A stretch of 64,000 nucleotides of DNA from Oscillospiraceae bacterium (GCA_029006135.1 JAQXGE010000033.1:22435-86434); one strand, 5' to 3'; numbered from the stretch's first letter, positions 1 through 10,349 are shown. Notes: a model not told the origin generated them from the sequence alone. Numbers and translations are program-made.

Positions 1-119
1 AATTTTTCATGTTTGCCCCACACCTTTTTAATAATTATCGGTGGTATTATAAGCCGCCACGGCAAACAAGTCAATATTTGTTCGAAATGAAAGGATATTG
101 TCCTGCCAACTCGGCAATT

Positions 120-656
120 TTAGTTCGATTCCAGCCCGAGAAGATATTTTTTGACCGCCGGTCTGTCCCCGTACCGGATACCGTATCCGCCCAACGAGCC
201 ATCTGCACGGATGACGCGGTGACAGGGGACAACAATGATTACTGGGTTGACATGGTTGGCCATTCCCACTGCCCGGCAGGCTTTTGGCGCGCCGACAGCC
301 TGCGCAATCTCGCTATAACTGCGGGTTTCACCGTAGGGAATATCGCATAGTGCACGCCAGACCCGCAGCTGAAAAGGCGTTCCGTGCAGGGAAAGCGGCA
401 GGTCAAAGCGGCGGCGAGTGCCGGCAAAATATTCCTGCAGCTGCGCGGCGGTCTGTTCCAAAAGAGGACAGGGACGCTCCGGCTCACTGCGGTCCTCCAC
501 CGGTGCGATGCGGCACACTCCATTTTCATCCGCTTCCAACCGCAAAAGTCCGATGGGGGAGGGTTCATATAGAAGGCTGTTCATTTCCTCGGCGCTCCTT
601 TCATCCTGCATGGGCGGTGTTTTCTCCAGCATATCAGATTCCCGCCCGCTGCGCAA
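120..656 (-). CDS. ogt: methylated-DNA--[protein]-cysteine S-methyltransferase
   Basis: ORF with the PCHRVI active-site motif and a C-terminal GGYGIRYGDRPAVKKYLLGLE block typical of MGMT/Ogt. Confidence 0.9.
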   Translation of the reverse strand: MRSGRESDMLEKTPPMQDERSAEEMNSLLYEPSPIGLLRLEADENGVCRIAPVEDRSEPERPCPLLEQTAAQLQEYFAGTRRRFDLPLSLHGTPFQLRVWRALCDIPYGETRSYSEIAQAVGAPKACRAVGMANHVNPVIIVVPCHRVIRADGSLGGYGIRYGDRPAVKKYLLGLESN

Positions 657-709
657 GGACGGTATGCAGCTGCAGCGATTCGCATACGATTACGCAGGGG
701 GCGATAGCG

Positions 710-2776
710 ATGGGAAACGGCACAGCGGGGAAGCGGTCTTCTAAGAGGGCAGGGAACCGGTTTGTCACGCCCGCTATGGACCGGCATATTCGCCGCCGTA
801 TTCAATTTTTCGCGGCGGCAGTGGCAATCATCTGCTTCGGCGGGCTTCTTGTACGGCTTTTTGTGCTGCAAATCCTTGACCCGGAAAACTACGCCGACAG
901 GGCCGCCGGCCAGCAGCTCAGGGATACCACACTCCCTGCCGCACGGGGTGAAATCTATTCTGCGGACGGTGTGACACTTGCTGCAAGTGAGACTTGCTGG
1001 ACCATCCGTGCCTCGCCCCGTGAACTTCAGGATGAACTTGTGGAGCCGGCGGCAAAGGCCCTGAGCGGGATTCTTGAACTGGATGAGCAAACTGTGCTGA
1101 AAAAGCTCTCCCAGCGCAGCAGCAATGACTGCCTGCTGCGCCGCCGTGTGGACGCAGAGATGGCCGCGGCGGTGCGTACCTGGTGCGCAGAGCATGACGC
1201 AAAGGGAATCCAGATTTTGCAGGATACCCGCCGCGTCTACCCGGAAGGGAATTTTATGGGATGTATTCTTGGATTCACGGATGTGGACAATCAGGGGCTT
1301 TGGGGACTGGAGCTCGAATATGATGAACAGCTGACCGGTGAAAACGGTACCATTCTCACGGCCAAAAACGCATGGGGCTATGATATGCCTACCCATTACA
1401 GCACGCTGCAAGAAGCAGTGCCGGGCAGCAGCCTGACGCTCACAATCCGTGATGACATCCAGCATTATCTGGAAAGCGCGCTCACGGCTGCGGTGGAAGA
1501 ACATCATGTGTCCGCCCGTGCGGTGGGGATTGTTATGGATGTGAATACCGGCGCGATTCTTGCCATGTCCACCAAACCCGACTATGACCCAAATAATCCG
1601 CGGGTCCTTGTGGACGACGAAGAGCGCAGTCGTGTCAACTCGCTCACCGGGGAGGAACGCAGTGCCGCACTCCAGACTGCCCAGCAGGCACAGTGGCGAA
1701 ACAAAGCCATCAGCGACTTGTATGAGCCGGGCAGCGTGTTCAAGCTTATCACCTGTTCCGCCGCATTGGACACCGGTGCGGTCACCGCCAATACGACCTT
1801 TGTCTGCGCCGGAAAAATCAATGTGGCTGGCACAACGTTTCGCTGTGCAAACGGCCATATCCACGGCGCCGAGACGGTGGCTCAGGGACTGGCGGTTTCC
1901 TGCAATCCCTGCTTTATACAAATCGGTGCACGGCTTGGAAAAGAAAATTTCTGCCGCTACTTTGAAGCCTTCGGCCTGCGCAGCTCTACCGGTATTGACC
2001 TGCCGGGTGAGATGAAGCGCAGCGAATATTACACGGCCGACCGGATGGGCCCGGTGGAACTGGCCAGCTGTTCATTTGGCCAGAGCAGTAAAATCAGCTA
2101 TCTGCAGATGCTCACAGCTGTCTGCGCCGTAGTCAATGGAGGAAGGCTCATGCAGCCCTATGTGGTTGCAGCAATCACCGATGCCGATGGTCAGGTGAGC
2201 TATGAGGCCCAGCCCACCGTCAAGGCACAGGTAATCCGGGAGGAAACCTCCGCCGTTATGCGGGAACTGATGGAGGGCGTTGTGACCTTTGGCACCGGAA
2301 AAAATGCCGCCGTGGCCGGTTACCGCGTGGGCGGCAAATCCGGAACCAGCCAGAAACTGGACAGCGAAAACGAGCGCGCCCGCATTGCCAGTTTTGTGGC
2401 CGTGGCGCCGATTGAAGAGCCGCGTCTGGCTGTGCTGATCTGTCTGGATGAGCCGCACAGCTGGACAACGAGCGGCGGCGCACTCTCCGGTCCGGTATGT
2501 GCCGAAGTGCTGAGAAAAAGTTTGCCGCGCCTTGGCATAGAACCAAGCTATACCGAGAAGGAACAGGAAAAATATTTTACGGTCGTTCCCGATGTCACCG
2601 GATGGCGCACAGCCGCCGCCGGGCAGAAGCTGGCGGAATACAGCCTTGCAGCGGACGTTCTGGGGGAAGGGGAGCGGGTGCAGAGTCAATACCCGGCCGC
2701 CGGAACAAGTGCGCGGAAAAATTCATCCATCCAGCTGGACACAACCGGCTCGCTTGACCCCGCAGCGGATGAATGA
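710..2776 (+). CDS. penicillin-binding protein, transpeptidase with C-terminal PASTA domain (SpoVD/PBP2x-like)
   Basis: N-terminal TM, PBP dimer domain, SVFK (EPGSVFKLIT), SCN and KSGTS motifs, C-terminal PASTA-like VVPDVTGWR. Start set at ATG 710 rather than the long ORF start at 284. Confidence 0.9.
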   Translation: MGNGTAGKRSSKRAGNRFVTPAMDRHIRRRIQFFAAAVAIICFGGLLVRLFVLQILDPENYADRAAGQQLRDTTLPAARGEIYSADGVTLAASETCWTIRASPRELQDELVEPAAKALSGILELDEQTVLKKLSQRSSNDCLLRRRVDAEMAAAVRTWCAEHDAKGIQILQDTRRVYPEGNFMGCILGFTDVDNQGLWGLELEYDEQLTGENGTILTAKNAWGYDMPTHYSTLQEAVPGSSLTLTIRDDIQHYLESALTAAVEEHHVSARAVGIVMDVNTGAILAMSTKPDYDPNNPRVLVDDEERSRVNSLTGEERSAALQTAQQAQWRNKAISDLYEPGSVFKLITCSAALDTGAVTANTTFVCAGKINVAGTTFRCANGHIHGAETVAQGLAVSCNPCFIQIGARLGKENFCRYFEAFGLRSSTGIDLPGEMKRSEYYTADRMGPVELASCSFGQSSKISYLQMLTAVCAVVNGGRLMQPYVVAAITDADGQVSYEAQPTVKAQVIREETSAVMRELMEGVVTFGTGKNAAVAGYRVGGKSGTSQKLDSENERARIASFVAVAPIEEPRLAVLICLDEPHSWTTSGGALSGPVCAEVLRKSLPRLGIEPSYTEKEQEKYFTVVPDVTGWRTAAAGQKLAEYSLAADVLGEGERVQSQYPAAGTSARKNSSIQLDTTGSLDPAADE

Positions 2777-2803
2777 CCCACTGAGGAGCTTCATTTAGGC
2801 AAA

Positions 2804-2842
2804 AAAACAAAGGTCGGAGTCTGCCATTTGGCAAACTCCGAC
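2804..2842 (-). terminator. Rho-independent terminator for the Crp-like gene
   Basis: Stem AGTCGGAGT/ACTCCGACC followed on the minus strand by TTTGTTTTTTT. Confidence 0.7.
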
Positions 2843-2856
2843 TGATTTGCTTGCGG

Positions 2857-3516
2857 TCAATCCCCGCAGAGTTCTTTAAGCTTTTTCTTGTCGGTCAGTT
2901 CCACCGTGCCGCGGGTCAGGCGGACCATGCCCTCGTTCTGGAAATACCGCAGCATCCGGGTGACAACCTCCCGGGCCGTGCCGAGATGATTGCCGATGGT
3001 TTCATGCGTCATCTTGAGCGCGTCCGTTCCTTCCAATACGGATTCCTCCAAAAGGAATGAAGCCAGCCGCTTGTCAAAACTTTTCCACATGATTTGCTCC
3101 ACCAGCCACATGACATCGGTGAAGCGCGCCGCCATGAGCTCGTTTGTGAAGTTGGCGGCCGGTGCGGATTCTTCCATAATCTGCTTGTAAATCTGCGGCG
3201 GAATGATGATAAGGTCGGTATCCTTCTCTGCTTCGATAATGACCTCGAACTGGATGCTCCGCATTATGCAGGAGGCGGAGAATAGGCAGATGTCCCTCTC
3301 GAACAGGCGGTAAAGTGTGACTTCACGCCCTTCATCTGAGAGAATATAGGAACGCAGCTGACCGGATTGCACAAGCAAAAGCCCGGTGCAGTCCATGTTC
3401 CCGTTGTGAATGACGGTGCCTTTTTTTACCGTGCGCTCAAATGCGCTGCGCGTCAGCTTGTCCTGCTGCTCCGGCGTCAGTTTGTCCCAGATGGGAAAAT
3501 ATTCGGAAAGCTCCAT
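2857..3516 (-). CDS. Crp/Fnr family transcriptional regulator
   Basis: cNMP-binding fold and C-terminal HTH (MTHETIGNHLGTAREVVTRMLRYFQNEGMV); start at ATG 3516. Confidence 0.9.
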   Translation of the reverse strand: MELSEYFPIWDKLTPEQQDKLTRSAFERTVKKGTVIHNGNMDCTGLLLVQSGQLRSYILSDEGREVTLYRLFERDICLFSASCIMRSIQFEVIIEAEKDTDLIIIPPQIYKQIMEESAPAANFTNELMAARFTDVMWLVEQIMWKSFDKRLASFLLEESVLEGTDALKMTHETIGNHLGTAREVVTRMLRYFQNEGMVRLTRGTVELTDKKKLKELCGD

Positions 3517-3682
3517 GTAAGTGCCCTTCTTCCTTAATATAGTAAGTATAGTTTGAATTGCGATACTTGTCAAACCCTGAAAAAATCTTTTGTTTGGTGA
3601 TAAAGTCACAGAACCCAGTAATTTGGTATGATATTATATGGCTGTAATCAAAAACACACACAACACACGGAGGTTGTTTATT

Positions 3683-4057
3683 ATGACGAAGTTTTATATC
3701 TGCAATCACTGCGGCAATCTGGTTACCAAAATTCAGGACGCCGGCGTTCCCCTTTTCTGCTGCGGTCAGAAAATGACCGAACTGGTACCCAACACCGTTG
3801 AGGCCAGCGGCGAAAAGCACCTGCCCGTTGTCAATGTCGAGGGCAATGTCGTTCACGTCAATGTGGGTGCGGTGGATCATCCGATGATCACCGAACACTC
3901 CATCCTCTGGGTCTACCTTGAGACCGAAAAGGGCGGTCAGCTGAAGAAGCTCAACCCCGGCGAAGCGCCTCACGCGGATTTCGCGCTGGGTGACGAAAAG
4001 CCCGTTGCTGTCTACGCCTACTGCAATCTCCACGGCCTGTGGAAAACCAGCATCTGA
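3683..4057 (+). CDS. dfx: desulfoferrodoxin / superoxide reductase
   Basis: Desulforedoxin-type N-terminus (CNHCGN...FCCGQKM), HPMxxEHSI and CNLHGLW iron-site motifs. Confidence 0.92.
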   Translation: MTKFYICNHCGNLVTKIQDAGVPLFCCGQKMTELVPNTVEASGEKHLPVVNVEGNVVHVNVGAVDHPMITEHSILWVYLETEKGGQLKKLNPGEAPHADFALGDEKPVAVYAYCNLHGLWKTSI

Positions 4058-4084
4058 TAGCTGACAGATAATTTCTCCTCTTTG

Positions 4085-4135
4085 TCCGGACCGGGACGCT
4101 CTTTGACTGAAGCGTTCCGGTCCGGATTCTGTTTT
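4085..4135 (+). terminator. Rho-independent terminator
   Basis: TCCGGACCGGGACGCT / AGCGTTCCGGTCCGGA hairpin followed by a T-rich stretch. Confidence 0.7.
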
Positions 4136-4220
4136 ACGCGGAAATAATTCTCGGCTTGAATCGGGGCGTGGTTTGCGGTACAATATTTCCGGAAAAACAA
4201 AAGGGGAGGAGGAACCCTTC

Positions 4221-5837
4221 TTGCACTTGCGCAATACCAAACAAACCCGAACCTGGCTGATGGCAGCGCTTTGGGCTTTGTTCTGCCTGACAATCTTAGT
4301 CTGTGACTGGCGCTTCTGGGCTGTCAACCGCCTGGATGCCGATATGGCTTCCGAACAGGTTCTCGCTGAACTGCTTTCCCGCGAGGGGAGTGTACTCAGC
4401 AAAGACTGGTACTATTCCACGGAGCTGCGCGTTCTCAATACACAGCTTGTGATGGCACCGCTGTTTCGATTGTTTTCCGATTGGCACACCGTGCGGGTGG
4501 CGGGAAGCTGCCTGCTCATCGTTATCTACCTGATTGCCTGGTTTTTCTTCGCACGGCAGAGCCGGCTGCGGTATGCGGGGCTTTTTGGCGCGGGACTCCT
4601 GCTTTTGCCTTTCAGCGGCCTTTACCGGCAATATGTTTTGGAAGGTCTTTATTACATTCCGCACATTGCCATCAGTTTTGCCTGCCTGGGGTGTGTGCTG
4701 GCATTCCTGCGTGCCGAACGCAGGGGCCGGTGTGCGGCAGCATCTGTGTTCTGCGTACTTTCCTTTTTAGCTGCACTGGGCGGACCGCGGCAGCTTTTTA
4801 TTCTGCATATCCCGCTCACATTGGCTGTGCTTCTCCTTTGCTGGCTGGACGGCGGCCGCGAGGGCGGTACAATGAAGGAAATTATACACCGCGCACTTGC
4901 CTGTCCTGGCGGAAAGCTGCTGGGGGTGTGTCTGGCGGCAGATGCTGCCGCATTGGCAGGCTATGCGGTTAATGCAAAAGTCCTCTTTGAAACTTATCAC
5001 TTTCAGGACCAGGGCTATGTGAAATTTACCGGGCTGAATTTTGAGCGTCTGCAATGGTTCGTCAATGCGGTTTTTTCCTCGTTCGGCTGGCAGGAAGGCA
5101 AAGTCTTTTCCGCTGCGCTCCTTTACAATCTGGGTGCGGTGGCATTGCTTGTATTCTGTTGTGTCTTTTCTGTCAGACTCGTGAAAGATAAAGAGCACTA
5201 CCCGCTTGCGCATCGGCTCATAGGCGCTTTCTTCCTTATGGGCCTTGTCTGCTTTGCACTGCTTTACGGATTCACTAACAGCGGTCACTCGGACCGCTAT
5301 CTTTTGCCGCTGGCGGTGCTTTTTGTCCCACTGGTGGAGATCGCCCTCACGGACTGTGCGCCAAAGCACAAACAGGATGCCCGCATTGGTGTCTTCTGCC
5401 TGGCGGCGGTGCTGCTTCTCCGCACGGGTGCAGATTACCATGAAGCGGCCACCTCTGTTAATGACAATTATGCCACGGCACAGTTCCTCGTGGAAAACGG
5501 TTACGAGAACGGGTATGCCTCTTTCTGGGATGGCAATATTATGACCGAACTGACGAACGGCCGCATCCATGTCTGGACCCTTACGCCCAACAGTGTGCCC
5601 GAACTTCGCCCGTGGCTCCAGATCACTGAACATCTGCAATCACCGCCGCAGGGCAAGGTGTTCTTTGTCATATCCAAGTGGGAAGCCTATGGGGAACGCC
5701 AGCCCACCACGGAGGCATTGGCTGCCGCGATGCCGGAACAGGCACTCATTTTTGAGGATGACAGCCATAAAATTTACGGCTTTGAAAGCGATGAAGCAAT
5801 GCGGGAACTCTGCGGATTTGCTCCCTTTGGCGAATGA
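4221..5837 (+). CDS. polytopic membrane protein of unknown function (glycosyltransferase-like topology)
   Basis: Multiple hydrophobic segments; TTG start at 4221 preceded by AGGAGG at 4207-4212. Confidence 0.65.
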   Translation: MHLRNTKQTRTWLMAALWALFCLTILVCDWRFWAVNRLDADMASEQVLAELLSREGSVLSKDWYYSTELRVLNTQLVMAPLFRLFSDWHTVRVAGSCLLIVIYLIAWFFFARQSRLRYAGLFGAGLLLLPFSGLYRQYVLEGLYYIPHIAISFACLGCVLAFLRAERRGRCAAASVFCVLSFLAALGGPRQLFILHIPLTLAVLLLCWLDGGREGGTMKEIIHRALACPGGKLLGVCLAADAAALAGYAVNAKVLFETYHFQDQGYVKFTGLNFERLQWFVNAVFSSFGWQEGKVFSAALLYNLGAVALLVFCCVFSVRLVKDKEHYPLAHRLIGAFFLMGLVCFALLYGFTNSGHSDRYLLPLAVLFVPLVEIALTDCAPKHKQDARIGVFCLAAVLLLRTGADYHEAATSVNDNYATAQFLVENGYENGYASFWDGNIMTELTNGRIHVWTLTPNSVPELRPWLQITEHLQSPPQGKVFFVISKWEAYGERQPTTEALAAAMPEQALIFEDDSHKIYGFESDEAMRELCGFAPFGE

Positions 5838-5913
5838 AGCATACACCCGAACGGACTGACAAGGCAACAGAACCATTTCAATAAAAATTTTGTCTCCCTG
5901 CGCTCGACTGGTC

Positions 5914-5942
5914 TTGACAGCGGCGCAGGGAGTGCTTATAAT
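5914..5942 (+). promoter_or_regulatory. consensus sigma-A promoter (TTGACA-N17-TATAAT) of the MarR/ABC operon
   Basis: TTGACA 5914-5919, 17-bp spacer, TATAAT 5937-5942. Confidence 0.85.
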
Positions 5943-5949
5943 TAAATAG

Positions 5950-5994
5950 TTTGATAACGAACAGTTTGCAAACGAACAGTATGAACACGAACGG
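5950..5994 (+). repeat. three tandem 15-bp operator-like repeats (TTTGATAACGAACAG / TTTGCAAACGAACAG / TATGAACACGAACGG)
   Basis: Period-15 repeat immediately downstream of the -10; the middle unit forms a perfect GTTTGCAAAC palindrome. Confidence 0.8.
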
Positions 5995-6079
5995 ATTGAA
6001 AAAGACAACACAAAACATAGCGCCCCAACTGCAGACTGTGCCCGGCGGGTGGGGGAATAGGGAGGTGACAAAAACGAAA

Positions 6080-6604
6080 ATGGTTCAACAGCCCATTGCA
6101 GCCTCTTTGAAATCGGAAGACGCCCGGCACGCATCAGTGGCACTGGGCCGTTCACTCAACCGGATTTCCCGCGAGATCAACGGCGCACTTGATGCCCGTG
6201 TGGCTTCACAGGTCAGTCCTGAACTGACAGGCGTGCGCGGTATGGTGCTGGGCTATGTGATTAGCTCTACACGCAAAGGCAAAGAAATCTACCAGCGTGA
6301 CGTTGAGACGGAGTTTCACATCAACCGTTCCAGCGTGACGGCGCTCCTGCAGGGACTTGAACAGGCGGGGTTTATCAACCGTGTGTCGGTGGAGCAGGAT
6401 GCACGCCTCAAAAGTCTGGTGCCCACTGAAAAGGGCATACAGTGTCATGCCGATCTTCAGCGCTGCATTGACGCTTTTGAAAAGGACTTGCGGGCGGGTT
6501 TTTCCCCCGCGGAAATCGCCGGATTTATGCACGCACTCAATACGCTCTACACCAATGTGCAGAACATCCGCAGCTCCCTGAGCGGCATCGCGCAGGAAGA
6601 ATGA
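6080..6604 (+). CDS. MarR family transcriptional regulator
   Basis: Winged-helix with VETEFHINRSSVTALLQGLEQAGFINR recognition region; start could be GTG 6065 or ATG 6080. Confidence 0.85.
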   Translation: MVQQPIAASLKSEDARHASVALGRSLNRISREINGALDARVASQVSPELTGVRGMVLGYVISSTRKGKEIYQRDVETEFHINRSSVTALLQGLEQAGFINRVSVEQDARLKSLVPTEKGIQCHADLQRCIDAFEKDLRAGFSPAEIAGFMHALNTLYTNVQNIRSSLSGIAQEE

Positions 6605-6635
6605 AACACCCCCAAAAAAGAAACAGGAGAATCCA

Positions 6636-8393
6636 ATGCTGAAAACACTTTACAAACAAACGAAGGGGGCCCGGCTGGTCTCCATCCTGACACCGCTGTG
6701 TATGATCGGCGAAGTCATCATGGAAATGATCATTCCCCGGCTGATGGCCTCCATTATTGATGACGGCGTAACAGCCGGCAATCTTGCCCACATTTACCGC
6801 ACTGGCGGCTGGATGATTGTGGCAGCGCTGATTGGGCTGTTCTTTGGTATTGGCGGCGGCGTATTCGGCTCGCACGCATCCACCGGTTTTGCCCGCAACC
6901 TGCGCCGCGCCATGTACCGCAATATTCAGACGTTCAGTTTTGCCAACATCGACAAATACTCTACCTCTGGCCTTGTCACCCGTATGACAACGGACGTGAC
7001 CAACATCCAGAACGCCTACCAGATGATGCTCCGTATGCTCATCCGCGCTCCGTCAAGTATGATCATTGCCATGGTCATGGCGTTCTCAATCAATTCACAG
7101 CTGGCATCCATCTATCTGGCGGCGGTCGTCCTGTTGGGGGCGTGCCTGATCTTTATCATGACCCGCGCCAACCGGTATTTCTCCAATGCATTCAAGAAAT
7201 ACGATGACCTCAATGAGAGCGTGGAGGAAAACGTCTCCGCCATCCGCGTGGTAAAAGCCTATGTCCGTGAGGATTACGAGGGCAAAAAGTTCCGCAAGGC
7301 TTCCGCCAACGTGCAGAATCTGCTGCTCAAGGCTGAAAAAATTCTTTCCTTTAACAATCCTCTGATGATGCTCACCGTTTATACCTGCATCCTTCTCATC
7401 TCCTGGCTGGGCGCACGGATGATTGTGCTGTCCGGCGCAACGGCCCTCACCACCGGCGAGCTGATGAGCCTGCTGGCCTACTGCATGAACATTTTGATGA
7501 GCCTGATGATGCTCTCGATGGTCTTCGTGATGATTTCGATGTCTGTTGCCTCTGCTCGCCGCGTGGCGGAAGTCCTCGACGAAAAGAGTGACCTCACCAA
7601 CTGCGAGGACCCTGTGACCGAAGTCAAGAACGGTGCAGTCAACTTTAATCATGTGGGATTCCGTTACAAAAAGGACGGACAGGACGTTCTGAGCGACATC
7701 AACCTCAACATTCGTTCCGGCGAAACGGTGGGAATTATTGGCGGAACCGGCAGCGCTAAGACCAGCCTTGTCCAGCTTCTGCCGCGCCTTTACGATGCGA
7801 CCGCCGGCACGGTCGAGGTCGGCGGCGTGGATGTGCGCCGCTATGACCTTAATACGCTGCGCAACAGCGTTGCGATGGTTCTGCAGAAAAACGAACTGTT
7901 CAGCGGCACCATTGCGGAGAATCTTCGCTGGGGCAACAAAGACGCCACGGATGAGGAAATCGAGGAAGCCTGCCGTCAGGCCTGCGCAGATGAATTCATC
8001 GAGCGTTTCCCCGACAGATACAACACGCACATCGAGCAGGGCGGCACCAACGTTTCGGGCGGTCAGAAACAGCGCCTGTGTATTGCCCGCGCTTTGCTGA
8101 AAAAGCCCAAAATCCTGATTCTGGATGACTCGACCTCCGCGGTGGATACGGCGACCGATGCCAAAATTCGCCGCAGCTTTGCTGAGAAGATTCCCGGAAC
8201 CACCGTCTTTATCATCGCCCAGCGCATTTCCAGCGTTGAGAATGCCGACCATGTGCTGGTTCTGGATAACGGCAAGGTCAGCGGCTACGGTACGCCTGCG
8301 GAAATGCTCGCGACCAATGCCATTTATCAGGAAGTCTATGCCAGCCAGACGAAGGGCTCGGGCGATTTTGACCAGAAGGGAGGCGACCAATAA
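6636..8393 (+). CDS. ABC transporter ATP-binding/permease half-transporter (multidrug type)
   Basis: TM domain plus Walker A-like GGTGSAKTS, NVSGGQKQR signature, Walker B ILILDDSTSAVD. Confidence 0.92.
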   Translation: MLKTLYKQTKGARLVSILTPLCMIGEVIMEMIIPRLMASIIDDGVTAGNLAHIYRTGGWMIVAALIGLFFGIGGGVFGSHASTGFARNLRRAMYRNIQTFSFANIDKYSTSGLVTRMTTDVTNIQNAYQMMLRMLIRAPSSMIIAMVMAFSINSQLASIYLAAVVLLGACLIFIMTRANRYFSNAFKKYDDLNESVEENVSAIRVVKAYVREDYEGKKFRKASANVQNLLLKAEKILSFNNPLMMLTVYTCILLISWLGARMIVLSGATALTTGELMSLLAYCMNILMSLMMLSMVFVMISMSVASARRVAEVLDEKSDLTNCEDPVTEVKNGAVNFNHVGFRYKKDGQDVLSDINLNIRSGETVGIIGGTGSAKTSLVQLLPRLYDATAGTVEVGGVDVRRYDLNTLRNSVAMVLQKNELFSGTIAENLRWGNKDATDEEIEEACRQACADEFIERFPDRYNTHIEQGGTNVSGGQKQRLCIARALLKKPKILILDDSTSAVDTATDAKIRRSFAEKIPGTTVFIIAQRISSVENADHVLVLDNGKVSGYGTPAEMLATNAIYQEVYASQTKGSGDFDQKGGDQ

Positions 8394-10318
8394 TGGAAAA
8401 AGCAAAGGAAGTCAAAGGCCCCGGCAATCGAGGCCCGCGCGGTCCCCGGCCAAAAATCAAGAACCCGGGCAAGATTTTCAAGCGCATTATGGGCTATGTG
8501 CTCAAATATTACAAAATCCCCGTCATTGTGGTCGTCTTTTGTATCTTTATCAGTGTTTTCGCCAACGTACAGGGAACACTGTTCATGCAGAAGCTCATTG
8601 ATGATTACATCCTTCCACTGCTGAAGGAGCAGAGCAATGATTTCTCGGGTCTGGCTCATGCCATTGCCCGCACGGCTTGTTTCTACGCGGTCGGTATTGT
8701 TGCGTCTTTCTGCCAGAGCCGAATTATGGCCATTGTGTCCCAGGGCACACTGAAAAATCTGCGCGATGAGATGTTCACCCATATGCAGACGCTGCCTATC
8801 AAATATTTTGATACCCATGCCCATGGCGATATCATGTCCATCTACACCAATGACATTGATACCCTGCGCCAGATGATCAGTCAGAGTATGCCCCAGCTGC
8901 TCAACAGTGCCATTACCATCGTGAGCGTTCTTTGCTCCATGCTGGTCCTGAGTGTGCCGCTGACCGTCCTGACCCTTGCCATGGTAGGCGTTATGCTGCT
9001 TGTCACCAAGTATTTGACCGGAAATTCCAGCAAATACTTCATCTCTCAGCAGAGGGACATCGGCGCCCTCAACGGATTTATTGAAGAAATGATGAACGGC
9101 CAGAAGGTCATCAAGGTTTTCTGCCATGAGGACGAAGCCATTGAACAGTTTGACGAACTGAATAATCACCTGTTTGAAAGTGCCGACAAAGCCAACCGCT
9201 TTGCCAACCTCAATGGACCCTGCAACACCCAGCTCGGCAACCTTTCTTATGTGCTGTGTGCGATGGTGGGCGGTGCGTTGGCACTGTCCGGCTCCACCGG
9301 CCTGACGCTGGGCAAACTGGCCTCTTTCCTGACCTTCAACAAGAGCTTCAACCAGCCCATCAACCAGGTTTCTCAGCAGATCAATTCCATTATTATGGCG
9401 CTCGCCGGCGGTCAGCGTGTCTTTGACTTGCTGGATGAACCGTCCGAAGTCGATGAGGGAACGGTCACACTCGTCAACGCCAAGCGCTTGGCAGACGATT
9501 CTCTCACCGAGACGCAGGACCGTACGAACCTCTGGGCCTGGAAGAGCATCGGCGAGGACGGGAAACCTGTCTACACCGAACTGAAGGGCGATATCGTCTT
9601 TAAGGATGTCGATTTTGGCTATGACCCCAGCAAAATCGTGCTTCATGATATCAACCTTTATGGACGTCCGGGCCAGAAAATTGCCTTTGTTGGTTCCACC
9701 GGTGCCGGCAAGACAACGATCACAAACCTGATCAATCGTTTTTATGATATCCAGAAGGGAACCATTCACTACGATGGCATTGATGTGACGGATATCAAAA
9801 AGAATGCGCTGCGCTCCTCTTTGGGCATCGTTCTCCAGGATACCCACCTGTTCACCGGCACGGTTATGGAAAACATCCGCTACGGCCGTCTGGATGCAAC
9901 CGATGAAGAATGTATGGCAGCTGCCCAGCTTGCCAACGCTGACCGGTTTATCCGGCATCTTCCGGATGGGTATAACACCATGCTGACCGGCGATGGCACC
10001 AATCTGAGTCAGGGTCAGCGGCAGCTCCTTGCAATCGCCCGTGCCGCTGTGGCCGATCCGCCGGTACTGATTCTGGACGAGGCAACCTCTTCCATTGATA
10101 CCCGCACCGAGAGCCTGGTCCAGCAGGGAATGGATGGACTGATGTATGGACGCACAACGTTTGTTATTGCCCACCGGCTGTCAACCGTGCGCAACTCCGA
10201 CTGCATCATGGTTCTTGAGCAGGGACGCATTATTGAACGCGGTACCCATGAAGAACTGATTGCCCAGAAGGGCCGCTATTATTGCCTGTATACCGGGAAT
10301 TTCGCTGAAAATTCCTAA
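8393..10318 (+). CDS. ABC transporter ATP-binding/permease half-transporter, partner of the upstream gene
   Basis: Walker A GSTGAGKTT, LSQGQRQ signature, VLILDEATSSID; start overlaps the preceding stop (TAATG). Confidence 0.92.
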   Translation: MEKAKEVKGPGNRGPRGPRPKIKNPGKIFKRIMGYVLKYYKIPVIVVVFCIFISVFANVQGTLFMQKLIDDYILPLLKEQSNDFSGLAHAIARTACFYAVGIVASFCQSRIMAIVSQGTLKNLRDEMFTHMQTLPIKYFDTHAHGDIMSIYTNDIDTLRQMISQSMPQLLNSAITIVSVLCSMLVLSVPLTVLTLAMVGVMLLVTKYLTGNSSKYFISQQRDIGALNGFIEEMMNGQKVIKVFCHEDEAIEQFDELNNHLFESADKANRFANLNGPCNTQLGNLSYVLCAMVGGALALSGSTGLTLGKLASFLTFNKSFNQPINQVSQQINSIIMALAGGQRVFDLLDEPSEVDEGTVTLVNAKRLADDSLTETQDRTNLWAWKSIGEDGKPVYTELKGDIVFKDVDFGYDPSKIVLHDINLYGRPGQKIAFVGSTGAGKTTITNLINRFYDIQKGTIHYDGIDVTDIKKNALRSSLGIVLQDTHLFTGTVMENIRYGRLDATDEECMAAAQLANADRFIRHLPDGYNTMLTGDGTNLSQGQRQLLAIARAAVADPPVLILDEATSSIDTRTESLVQQGMDGLMYGRTTFVIAHRLSTVRNSDCIMVLEQGRIIERGTHEELIAQKGRYYCLYTGNFAENS

Positions 10319-10324
10319 AAACTG

Positions 10325-10349
10325 CCGGGATGAATTTCATTCATCCCGG
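10325..10349 (+). terminator. hairpin terminator after ABC operon
   Basis: CCGGGATGAA-TTTCA-TTCATCCCGG followed by TAATTTT. Confidence 0.65.

Noticed and set aside
284-709. N-terminal extension of the PBP ORF
   Set aside because: Overlaps the ogt gene on the opposite strand and lacks PBP homology; ATG at 710 is a better start.
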